Both the position numbers and the translations under genes were made by a program. The notes under the pieces were generated by a model. That model saw only the letters and a list, made by a program, of their open reading frames with translations. It was not told the DNA's origin and ran no database searches. This document shows positions 46,797-57,200 of a stretch of 64,000 nt of DNA, piece after piece. Position 1 is the first letter of the stretch; every line of letters begins with the position of its first letter. The stretch comes from Chimonanthus salicifolius (lineage: Eukaryota; Streptophyta; Magnoliopsida; Laurales; Calycanthaceae), in assembly GCA_013350335.1 (NCBI GenBank), contig CM023537.1, positions 15,070,884-15,134,883 on the forward strand, in the 5' to 3' direction.

Positions 46797-48073
46797 AAAA
46801 ACCTGAGCCAAACGCACGAAAAACCCACCGCTTGCCATTTTGGAGTAATTGGCTTGCCCGTGCAAGTTTTTTACTTTTTTAAGTTATCCCTACGGCAGAG
46901 GTGAAAGGTAAAGTAAGAAATCCACTTATTCCCATGTCTGGTTAGACAAAAATCCCGTATGAGGATTGATTACTTATATGTCTAAATTATTTTTGAACAT
47001 ACCATGTGAAAACTTAGGTGAGCATTTTTTTTTTTAAAAAAAAAAAAAAGGATCATTTTTATGGAGTTTTGGATTTTTTTTTTTTTGAAAAATATCCATT
47101 AGACTTTGGAAAATATCTAGAAATTCTATAAAGTAGGAAACCAACGTGAGAAAATACCTAATATGAAACTAATATTCTTAAGTATCCTCTAGTGACACGT
47201 GTCTTTTATTACAATTCATAATTTTTTTTTTTTGTAAATTTTTTTGAGTTTTATAAAAATAAAAAAATATTAAAAAAACTACACAAAGACCCTAAGAACT
47301 CTGCAATCACAGTAAGGACTCTTCATTTACTTGTAGAACGTTTCTATGTCATTTTATTCATTTTTTCAATAATAAACTCGAAAATTAAAAGTATCTTAGA
47401 AATCTCAGTTTTAATTTCAAAAAAATCTTGAAAAATATCACACACCCTACAAGAATGGCATTAACATCTCCATTGAATTTCATAAGCACTTAATATTATT
47501 TTATTAAATTATTTTCACAAAAAACTCAAAATTTGAGAATATCATAGAGCCAAAACTCGAAGAAATTAATGAAAATTACTCAAAATAATTCTAAAATTGA
47601 ATAACTTAATTTCAAAGTATTTGATGAAACTAACCCGAAAATGATCCAAAAAAAGAAAACAATATCGGTCGATAAAGCGGCTGCAACGACCTTGTCGAAT
47701 ACGACACGATATGTATCGGCCGATTAAGTGTATTGGTTATTTTTTACAATTATGAACTATGAATCTAACTATCTCCGAATCCAATAACCAAAATGATAAT
47801 AATACAAATTATATATTTATTGTTAATAAATATGCTTTATTAAAATGCTAGTTTTAAATAAAGATGATATAAATATTATTTATAAATTTAATTTCAATGT
47901 TGAAGAAAAAATGATCTTGTGATATTTATTTTGAATAGTTTTATAATTCTAAAAATTTATGATCATCTATCACTATCACCGGGACAAATGATGAAGCTCA
48001 TCTCGTAAAGATACATGCCATAATAATTGAGATTATGAGCCACATTAAAATTACCAATCCTACATTATTTGAA
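46797..48073. other. AT-rich spacer with repeat copies
   Basis: Contains dispersed repeat copy 2 (47095-47470) and a fragment with TATCGG words (47660-47735: ATATCGGTCGATAAAG, ATGTATCGGCCGATTAAG) from the hAT-like family. No gene. Confidence 0.5.
47095..47470. repeat. Dispersed repeat, copy 2 (pair with 5590-5950)
   Basis: Same order of conserved words as copy 1, with a longer T-run insert near 47222-47234. The shared 3' end reads AAATATCACACACCCTACAA followed by .ATGGCATT. Confidence 0.5.
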
Positions 48074-48375
48074 GGGTGCTCATCTTAACACAGACATTAT
48101 TTTTTAGGAAGCACAGGTTTTAGTGAACTTTCCATTTTAACTCACATCTATCCGCAGAAATCGGTTTACTTTCCAATGAATTGGTTCACTCATCAGTTTA
48201 CCGGTCGGTGCAACAAACTGAATTCTTTTCATTTTCGAGTGAATCGGTTCACTCATCGGTACACCTGACATGTGAACCGATCACTGGAAAGTGGACTGAT
48301 TTCTGCAAGAGCAAAGTGAAAAATCCAAAAATCCGTGTCTTCTAAAAAATAATATCCGTGTTAGGATGAGCACCC
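48074..48375. mobile_element. MITE with GGGTGCTC termini and perfect 8-bp TSD
   Basis: Left end GGGTGCTCATCTTAACACAG then ACATTATTTTTTAGGAAG pairs with right end TCTAAAAAATAATATCCGTG then TTAGGATGAGCACCC. TATTTGAA lies on both sides (48066-48073, 48376-48383). The interior pairs further around CGGTTCACTCATCGGT words. 302 bp, no coding capacity. Confidence 0.8.
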
Positions 48376-48621
48376 TATTTGAACCCACTTCTTCGTGGAA
48401 AACAAAAGTCAGCAAATTACAAATATTTTCAGGTGAAAAATTGCAATTTAAGTCCCAACATTACGTAATGAAACATGAAAATAGATGTTACACTGAATCT
48501 AAAGCATAGGCTCATGGTCTAGTCCAATCAGGGGACACTAATACACTTTTATCGTTTTCGTTATCTTCTTTCCTAAGAACTAAAAAATAAATTATCATAA
48601 TGACTAATTAGACAATTTTTA

Positions 48622-50174
48622 GGGTCCCATTTACACACCAGATTTTTCTGCCTCTACACATCCGTTTCTAGGTGCAGGTGGCTAATTACCATTTTGCCCC
48701 CCGCGTTTCCATTCGTTCGAACGAATTCCTAGTTCATTTCGGCATTCATTTCGAACGAATAGACACATACCCCATCCAATTTTGATTTATTCGAACGAAT
48801 CCCCTTTATAAAATCAATTCGTTTAAATGAATCGGGTGAACAGTAACACACGTTACTGTTCACCCGTTCATTTGAATGAATTGACGTTCGAACGATTCAT
48901 TCTAATGAATGATTGATTCATTAGAATGAATCGATTTTTTTTTAATTTTAAAGTTATTTTTTAAGTACTGTGTATTTTCAAATTTTTCAAATTAAATATC
49001 CAGACTAATTACGATAATCTGATAAAAATACTTTAAGACTTGAAGGTCTTTTGACACTTCTAAATATTTAAAACATAGTATTTTACAAATAAGGGTATTC
49101 CTAGGGTGTGCCGAAAACACATTTAGGAGTGTCAAAAGACCTTGAAGTGTTAAAGTATTTTTAGAAATTTTGGAAATACACAGTGCTTAAAAAATAATGT
49201 GCATAGTATATTAAATAATAAAATCTCCTTTAAAATTTTAAAGTTATTTTTTAAACACTGTGTAATTCTAAAATTTCTCAAATTAAATATCCGGACTAAT
49301 TACGATAACGTGATAAAAATACTTTAAAACTTTAAGGTCTTTAGATACTCCTAAATGTGTTTTCGGCATACCTTAGGGATACCCTTATTTGTAAAATACT
49401 GTGTTTTAAATATTTAGGAGTGTCAAAAGACCTTAAAGTATTAAAGTATTTTTATCAAGTTATCGTAATTAGTCCGGATATTAATTTTGAGAAATTTTGG
49501 AAATACACAGGACTTAAAAAATAATGTGCATAGTGTATTAAATAATAAAATCTCTTTTAAAACTTTAAAGTTATTTTTTAAGTACTGCGATTTCCAAAAT
49601 TTTCAAATTGAATATCCGAACTAATTAAGATAACTTGATAAAAATATTTTAAGACTTCAAGGTCTTTTGACACTCCTAAATGTGTTTTCGGCACACTCTA
49701 GGGATACCCTTATTTGTAAAATACTGTGTTTTAAATATTTAGGAGTGTCAAAAGACCTTGAAGTCTTTAAAGTATTTTTATCAGATTATCGTAATTAGTC
49801 TGGATATTTAATTTGAGAAATTTTGATAATACACAGTACTTAAAAAATAACTTTAAAATTTAAAAAAAAAAATCGATTCATTATAATGAATGACTGATTC
49901 CTTTTATAAAATCAATTCATTTGAATTAACAGGTGAACAATAACGTGCATTACTGTTCATCCGATTCATTTAAACGAATTGATTTTATAAAGGAGTTTCG
50001 TTCGAATGAATTAAAATTGAATGGAGTATCTGTCCATTCGTTCGAACGAATGCCGAAATGAATTGAGAATTCGTTCAAACGAATGAAAATAGAGAGCAAA
50101 ATGATAATTAGCCATCCCGTACCCCGAAACAAGCGTAGAGAGGGAAAAAAATTCAGATGTATAAACTGGGACCC
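48622..50174. mobile_element. 1.55-kb foldback/MULE-like element with about 330-bp TIRs
   Basis: AATTTTTA flanks both ends (48614-48621 and 50175-50182); a 9-bp reading (CAATTTTTA) is also possible. Left arm from GGGTCCCATTTACACACC to about 48950 is mirrored by the right arm from about 49860 to GTATAAACTGGGACCC, sharing ATTCGTTCGAACGAAT, ATTTCGGCATTC, TTTATAAAATCAATTCGTTT and GTGAACAGTAA words. The middle is three tandem foldback units. Long inverted repeats and an 8-9 bp duplication suggest a Mutator-like non-autonomous or foldback element. No transposase. Confidence 0.8.
48949..49860. repeat. Three tandem hairpin units inside the foldback element
   Basis: Units start at about 48949, 49239 and 49566 with TTAAAGTTATTTTTTAA. 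Each contains GACTAATTACGATAA, AAGGTCTTTTGACACTCC and AAGGGTA..CCTAGGG words and then their inverse, ending CACAGTACTTAAAAAATAA (third unit). Each unit of 290-330 bp is therefore itself an imperfect palindrome. Confidence 0.8.
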
Positions 50175-50182
50175 AATTTTTA

Positions 50183-51027
50183 TAACAACGTTCAGTCACA
50201 TTAAATATATATATATATATATTAAATTCATGCAAAACTGATTTTATTTTTTCCACTAATGTTTAAACCATTACAAAAATTATAATTTTACAAATTCAAT
50301 GAACTAGACATTTTTATGAGAAGCATCAACCTCATGCAGTCCAAGCTGCAATCTGATTTTTAGATCGGGGACCCATGAAGATAATGATGTGACTGCTGAT
50401 GTCAATCAAGTGGGACGTACAACTGTGACGACATAGAGTTCTAAATGAGCCTCTCTTTTCGCCATCGGTTCGATCAAGAATTTGACTGGTCAATTTTCCA
50501 ATTTCATCCAATCAGATCTTGATCGGGTCTCAGTCGAATTTACTGATTTGGATGCCTGCATCACAACCTCACCCATTTTCTTCTATTGAGCCAACAACAT
50601 CGTATAAAAACCCTCATTCAAAGTGGTGTTGCCCCGTGCAGAACATCAAGGCCAATAAATTTAAGTAAATCTCTTACAATAAGAATAAGATTTCTATCAC
50701 TATCAATGTTTAAGTTAGTGATTATGGTTTGGATTTGCAATTTTGAATGACAAACATAAAAGGACACATGAATTAAGGATTAATGACTTAGTGCATGAAT
50801 TTGTGGAAGGAAAAATCCAAGTTGAGATAGATAATGTTGATGTGACAATGGTAGGACCATGTTTGCTTGGCTTTTGCAGTCGTCTTAAACATTCAATTCT
50901 AATAATGAGTGCTTCTAACTTTAGCATGGGTCACAATTATTCAGTGCATAGATGATTTGAATTACTCCTCAAACAGTCTTTATGGTTTCTGAGCCTCATG
51001 AAATATATAGTTGATAGTTGCCCTATT
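50183..51027. other. Spacer, no gene recognised
   Basis: (TA)n at 50207-50221. Overlapping 70-codon frames on opposite strands near 50715-50955 show no family similarity. Confidence 0.4.
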
Positions 51028-51180
51028 CTCTCTAGTTCAATTAGTTGACTCCTATTTTAGAAAGTGAGAGGTTGTGGATTTGAGCTCCTATAACTTAATA
51101 TTGGTGTGCCTTAGGGATAGTGGATTCAACCGTAGAATTTGGACTTAGATTTGAATATTTTCAAAATTTGGGATATTGAG
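51028..51180 (+). mobile_element. SINE family A, diverged copy
   Basis: CTCTAGTTCAATTAGTTGAC (A-box-like), GGTTGTGGATTTGAGCTCC (B-box-like) and the 3' signature GTGTGCCTTAGGGATAGTGG then ATTCAACCGTAG. No clear tail or TSD. Confidence 0.5.
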
Positions 51181-51223
51181 AAACCATCTCTCTGCCCACT
51201 GTAACCTTTGCATGTTTGACTCG

Positions 51224-51533
51224 GATTTCAAACGAGATGGTTTTTCAATCAATTTTTACAAACAAACTATCAAAATTCATCTATTATGAATTTTATGAAC
51301 TCCGAGATTCATTTTAAGTGAAAAGGGTATATTTTTGGATTTAAAAAATTGTACTTAAAGAATTAAGAGGAAATACTATTTAACCTCAATTCTTTGGGTA
51401 CGATTTTTTAAGTTCAAAATTATACTGTTTTCACTTAAAATCAGTACCGGAGTTTATAAAATTCAGAATAGATGAATTTTGATACCTTATTTGTAGAAAC
51501 TGGTCGAGAAACGGTCTCGTTTGAAAATCCCTA
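51224..51533. mobile_element. Foldback MITE, copy 2
   Basis: Left terminus GGATTTCAAACGAGATGG and right terminus GGTCTCGTTTGAAAATCC are inverted, continuing inward through CAAACTATCAAAATTCATCT and AGATGAATTTTGATACCTTA. Same family as 46515-46796 (shared AAGTGAAAAGGGTATA, TTCTTTGGGTACGATTTTTT). TSD not clear. Confidence 0.7.
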
Positions 51534-52191
51534 TCTACAACTCACAGAGAGAAGACCGTATGAATGAACGCATTTTATACTAAAGTGATCGTTCGAACGA
51601 ACAAAAATGAACTGGAGGTTTGTTCAGACAATTTAAAATAGAAGAGCAAAATGGTAAATTCACACCATTTTTAGAAAAACTTGGCAGTAGTTATATTAGT
51701 TCCTTATATGAAATATGAAAGGTAGTATATATATTAGGAAATATGTAAGAAGAACCGTTAGACTTTTATCTTTATAGAATTTAACATATGATATATTTAA
51801 TTTCAATAAATATAATAAATTTATAATTTGCATTATTGGCATTTGGGTGATTGAGTTATCGAATTCAAATATGACTAGATCTCCACATAAAAAAACAAGT
51901 GGATTTTACTTTCGAAGTCGGCATCAGATAAAGATTTAAAGTTTGCTTCCAAATCCATTTATTTTCGATCAGATACTTCCGAGTTATTGGATTTCCGATA
52001 TCCATTTACATTCCTAACAATCTAAGAAATATCCCATATTGTTGGTACTGTCATGTCCTTAGAAGTTTCTTGCTTCTTCTAATTAGATAGTTCCTCATCT
52101 AAAGTCTGAAGTCTAAGCACATCCAGTTTTCTATATAATTCTATTTCAAATTAATATTAAGCTTAACTTTTATCAAAATTAAGTATTATTG
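51534..52191. other. AT-rich spacer
   Basis: No gene or bounded repeat recognised. GTTCGAACGAACAAAAATGA at 51591 echoes the TIR vocabulary of the foldback element. Confidence 0.4.
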
Positions 52192-52350
52192 TAGTTCAAC
52201 TAGTTGCCTCCCACTTTAAGAAGATGGATGTTACGGGTTTGAGATCTCATGGCGTAATTTTGGTATGTCTTAGGAGTAGTGGACTCATATGTGGAAATTT
52301 TATTATGATTGTGTCTGAGTTTTCTACACATTAATAAAAAAAAAAAGAGA
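52192..52350 (+). mobile_element. SINE family A copy with A-rich tail
   Basis: TGTAGTTCAACTAGTTGCC (A-box-like), TTACGGGTTTGAGATCTC (B-box-like), the 3' signature GTATGTCTTAGGAGTAGTGG, and a terminal A11 run. No matching flanks seen. Confidence 0.6.
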
Positions 52351-53034
52351 TGTTTAGATGTGAAGTTCAAAGGGCTTTTTAAAATTTCTACGAAAGCTAA
52401 TTTTCTTTAGAATTATTAAAAGATGATGAGATAACATCCATTCATCTAGCTTACCAAATGATTGGGCTTGAGCATGGCCCAAAAGATTCCTCGACTCACA
52501 TGGGCACTGGGTTCGAATGTGCAAGGCCAATGATCCATGACAACTAGTAGAGAAATTATTTACTGTTGACGTAAACTTTCAATTAAAATTCTTAGAAGAA
52601 GATAAAGTTATTAAGTTCCACTTTTTCAGTTCACCTAATATTTTCATTGAAGGAAATCATAAAAAATTTACAACAGATCATTGTTCAAAAATTACTTTGA
52701 ATTTAATTGAATGAGAGTGATGACTAAGATTTATAAAATATCTTTATGTAATTACGTACAATATATTAATGTTATATTAAAATATTTTGAATTGGGTCTT
52801 GGGTAATGAAATTTCTTCTTTACTGCTAAAAAAACTTTGGGTTCATATGGATCCGGTTTCTTTTCATTTGTAGATTTTTCCTGAGTAAGGATTGATTTCT
52901 GAATTGTATTTGGATAAATTCTAAGAAACCTGTTAGTGCAGTATTTACTGAAGCATAGAACTGGAAACATGAGTTCCCGTCTTTTCTATTATTTTATTAT
53001 CATCGTTTATCATTTTTTTCTCCTTTTTTTATGA
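52351..53034. other. Intergenic stretch, no gene recognised
   Basis: AT-rich. The 72-codon minus frame at 52752-52970 is not recognised. Confidence 0.4.
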
Positions 53035-53149
53035 CTAAGGCGTGAATGCCTCTAGAGCACCAAATTAATCTTCGGAGCATGTGCAGGCCTTCCCACCCAC
53101 ATACACCATGTAAGTCTATGAAGAGTGGCCTTTCGGGTGGAGTGCAAGC
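53035..53149 (-). mobile_element. SINE family B fragment next to a TRIM
   Basis: Carries the family B body GGAGCATGTGCAGGCCTTCC, CACCCACATACACCATGTAA and AGAGTGGCCTTTCGGGTGGA, stopping at a TRIM insertion. The sequence resumes beyond the TRIM at 53495, but with part of the body repeated, so two tandem SINEs or a rearrangement are possible. Confidence 0.5.
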
Positions 53150-53494
53150 CGCCGTTAGAATTGGGCTTCCAACCCAAAAAACTGACCCTAATAAGTGGAG
53201 TGACCCACTCCCATATAAGTCTTTAGTTTCCCCTCACAACCGATGTGGGACTCTCCACAACAATCTCTCCCTCGAACGAGGCTCTCCGGCGGATAGAACG
53301 TGGCCAACCGTCCCGTCCAGCTAGGGATCGCCGAGTCCACATGTTGTGGCTTGGGGACTTAGATCTGATACCACTATTAGGACTGGGCTTCTAGTCCAAA
53401 AGACTAGCCCCAATAGGTGAGTGATTTAATCTCATATAAGTCCTTAGCCCCCCCCTCCCCCAACCGATGTGGGACTTTTGTTCGCACCCCAATA
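53150..53494 (-). mobile_element. TRIM retrotransposon, inverted copy
   Basis: On the minus strand: a first LTR starting at TATTGGGGTGCGAAC, a primer-binding site TAGTGGTATCAGATC (complementary to initiator Met tRNA), a polypurine region CTCGTTCGAGGGAGAGATTG, and a second LTR from TGTTGTGGAGAGTCCCACAT to the left end. Flanks CAAGC (53145-53149) and CAAGT (53495-53499) fit a 5-bp duplication with one change. The right-hand LTR has a C-run at 53449-53460. Confidence 0.65.
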
Positions 53495-53610
53495 CAAGTT
53501 TCCCTATCCACACACACCAGGTAAGTCTACGGGGAGTGGCTCTTTGGGGTGGAGTGGGATTTCCACTTCCTAAGACGGATTCTTGGCCATCACTCCAACC
53601 CCTGTTTCTG
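53495..53610 (-). mobile_element. SINE family B fragment
   Basis: On the minus strand it starts GGGGTTGGAGTGATGGCCAA (A-box-like) and continues through the family B body to TGTGTGTGGATAGGGAAACT. Ends at the TRIM. Confidence 0.55.
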
Positions 53611-54113
53611 CTGCATCTTTTCTGCTATGGAATTTCATTAACTAATGTTAACAACTATATCACGACTTTGATCAATTGCCAATAGCGGCACCATCATAAT
53701 TATTCACTGGCTAATAATTAGTAGACTGCAACTCGTGTGGTGAAACACAGCTACACTCCAATAATCAATGGCAATATTTCCCCTGACTGGTTAATTATCA
53801 GAGTTCAACTTTTCTGGTGAAAAGAGTGCTACATTGTTGTGGATCAGAGGCATCCACTTTTCTGGGTTGATGATGACTCAACCCAACAGTCTAAGTGGAA
53901 GCTCTGAATATGAATATTTTGCTTGCACCATCAACTTCCTGATTTACTTATAATCATCAAAGCAAAGAACATGATAATCGGGCTGGGCAGAATTGAAAAT
54001 ACAGTTTTGCTTCAATAAGAAGTTTCAGTTTGCAGATTGTATAGCCTTTTTCTGTGATGCTGTAGTTGATCACTTATCATAGATCAAAACTATGTACTAT
54101 AGTTGAACACTTG
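53611..54113. other. Downstream flank of FRO
   Basis: Contains the presumed 3' UTR of FRO next to 54114. Direct repetition ATAGATCAAA.CTATG at 54078 and 54116. No other gene. Confidence 0.4.
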
Positions 54114-54283
54114 TTATAGATCAAAGCTATGGCAGTAGAAATTGAAGATTGGTTGATTTTGTCTTCTCCGTAAGATCTGTGACCTGCACTCTGCTGCAAC
54201 ACTCGATTGAAGACTTGGAGGCCCAGAGACAATGACTCCAACTTCTGACTTCCCCCAACGCTCTGAGACAGAGTTGAAAATCT
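54114..54283 (-). CDS. FRO7: FRO exon 9 (residues 683-738 and stop)
   Basis: Acceptor TTCCAG|AGATTTTC. Encodes [32 protein letters not shown] and the terminal [10 protein letters not shown], like the FRO7 end ..HSFDL. Residue 702 is Ser where the family CGP motif has Cys. Confidence 0.92.
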
Positions 54284-57200
54284 CTGGAAACATCACATAC
54301 TCATATACGTTAGATTTACTTATTTATTTGATCTTTTTAGTTGTTTAGAAGATATTCATATAAAAATTCTCAAGAACTTCTTAAGATTCATGATAACTAA
54401 TTAATAGGGTAAGGTGGCCATCTCATTTAACCACAACAGTAAGACGTAGTCATGTTGAAGGATTACATGAAGGATAGGAACATCGAATTTTTAAAGCAAG
54501 AAACATCAAATCAAAGACAGCTTATGCATTACATCCGTATGTTTGTGTTACATAAAATCTGTGCATATTAAATATGAAAAACATAGTGTGTTCGCACTCT
54601 TTTTCATGTTAGTATCAGGTTCCATTTTTACACACCCAGCTCACATGCATGAGGATTTACAATCCAAGGTTCAAACAATTCATTCCATCTGAGTGCCCAT
54701 GACCCACAGGCTAAAACTTACATCCATTGATCATAAAATCAGCAATTTTTAGAAAGGAAAGCCAATGTAATTCCTCAAGAACTTCTCCAAACAGATGTTT
54801 CGAGTTGCTCCATTTTGCTTCTGGCAAATCTGAGGTAATTTAGGGATTATAGATGACACAAATTAGATGGTTTGCAAATGGAGCTAGGATGGAACAATGG
54901 AGTGTAAGAGTATCTGGGTGATGCTCTTGTCAAAATTGACAACAACATAAGAAAATTGATTGGGTGATTATTGAGTGCCAACTGTTTGAAGACTGCACTT
55001 CTATGAGATGGCAGTTGGAACTGTACTATTTTATGTTGGAGCAGTGAACGAGTTTCCGCATTGGTTGTGATGGGAGAGATTTAGGGACTTATAAAGGACT
55101 TGTGTTACTCCACCTAATGAGCTGGATACTCAGTCCTAAGGATTGGTATCAGGGTCATATCTCCAAGCCAACATATGTGGACTCAGGGGATCCGCTAGCT
55201 GGATGGGATGGTCGGCGACGTTCTATCTGCAGGAGAGCCTCATTCGAGGGGGGATTGTTGGGGCAGCGAACAAGTCCCACTTGGTTGTGAAAGGGAAGAT
55301 TTACGGAACTTATACAGGACTTTAGGTTAATCTACCTAATGGGCTAGCCTTTTGGGCTGAATACCCAGTCCTCACATTTTATTGAGTTAAATTCTTAAAA
55401 TGAAGAGGACACAGAGGGATAAAGTGCATGGGTATATAATGAATTTATGGAATAAAATGAAATCAGTATATAAAAACATTCTTGGGGATGGCTTCAGTAC
55501 AAGTAAATTCAAGGAATACCGTTCTAGGTGGTTTCGACAAGGACATGGAAGGCCAAACACAATCTTTGTACGAAGAACTGGAACTCTACAATGGACTTGG
55601 AGAAGGATGAGACAGACCTGTAAGCAGTATGAAGTGCCATTTTAGATTGAACTAGTGTAGTTCTCCATGCATCTAAGCACGTATTTTAGGCATACCGATT
55701 TCAATGGGGCTTTAGATATTAGGTCAGTTGGGGCAAACCTAGAGTCTCACTCCTCTTTCATATGTTGGTCCATGTTGGTTATTTTACTCAGGATAATTGT
55801 GTAACTAAATGTAAAGAAGAATAGGGGCAGATTTTTTTAATTAGTCAAGGCCATACAAGCACTAATAGTATGCCACGATGCCCTAGTTATTACCTATATT
55901 TATATAGCAATTGAAAAATCTGATTAATTTGCGAAGTGATGACTCAAAGATGAGTGAAAGAAGACAACATAAACAGATGCTCACCATGAAAATAAAACAG
56001 GTGATGTAAATAATTCAGAGAGCAAGCAAGTACATTCTTCAATTACCTCTCAAGTTTGGCCTGCATCCATAGTGTTTGGTGTTCATTATGGTAATATTCG
56101 GTTTTGATCCATTGGTTTGCATTTCTAACTCATCACACCCTGTTAAGTGACTCTTCTTATTGTCATTTATGTACTTTTCATGGTTTGGAACTCTTTCTTC
56201 CCAGCGATACCATAAAAAGATCACAAGACCTCCAAACACGACAATACTTGTAATCATGCAAATGACGAAGAGAAGGCCCTTGAACCACCAACACACTATG
56301 TTGAAAGGTGTTATATATAATGCCTCCATCAAACCCAGTAAGAAAAGGAAGCCAATTATAGATGAAATGACATAAATTCCAGACCATATATTGTTCTGTG
56401 TACCAGCCAAACCAGACATGCTACTTCCATTTATCCCAGGGTAAGAATAGTTCTTGCATTCGGAAAGATCGCCATCTTCCTGCAGCAAGAAATGGGAGAC
56501 TAAATGATGTTTACTGGTATTGAAGAAAATATTTTCTTGCATGTTTGATAAAATTGCAGTTGCGAAGTTATGACAACTTGGTAACAGCTCTAAATAAAAT
56601 GACATCATCAAGTATAAAGCATTCCCAACAGGTTTCTCTATAGTACATGGTGACAAGATTTTGCTGTTAAAGTTGCTAATGCTCTAGTTTTCCAAACTCA
56701 TACAGATGAATTGGTAAAAATGCATCTAATGAGAGAAATTCACACTCACCAGTGGACGTTCCAATTCTTGAGTAATATAAGTTTGAATCTGTAAGTGAAC
56801 TTTTTCAGAAAAAGGTGGACAGATGCACTTTGAATCAACCATGGACAGGAGAGAAAGCTCCTTAGATCTTTTCACAGCCCAAACAATCAAAATATCTTTT
56901 GGTAGGCAAAATTTTTTCTCCCTTATTCGGTGAATAATGTCTCTCAAGACAGCAACAAAAGGTGCAATTCCAATGCCTCCAGCAACCAAAATAAGGTTTT
57001 CATACCTAAGAAGTGTTAAGGAGGTCAGTTTGTCCATCAAAATGAAGAAATTAGTTCTAACTGACATAGAGAAAATTCATGCAAGAATGTGCAAGTATCC
57101 GTATTCAATCAATAGAAAGTTGGAAATTCGAAACACATGAAGTTGTCTTGCATTACTGAAGTACAAACATAGTAAACGGTTTTCAGAAAAGAGTAAGAAA

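Noticed and set aside
53046..53324. 92-codon plus frame
   Set aside because: Spans a SINE fragment and an inverted TRIM; no protein family.
55102..55325. Overlapping plus frames across the TRIM LTRs
   Set aside because: They translate TRIM LTR and internal sequence, which is non-coding in this family.
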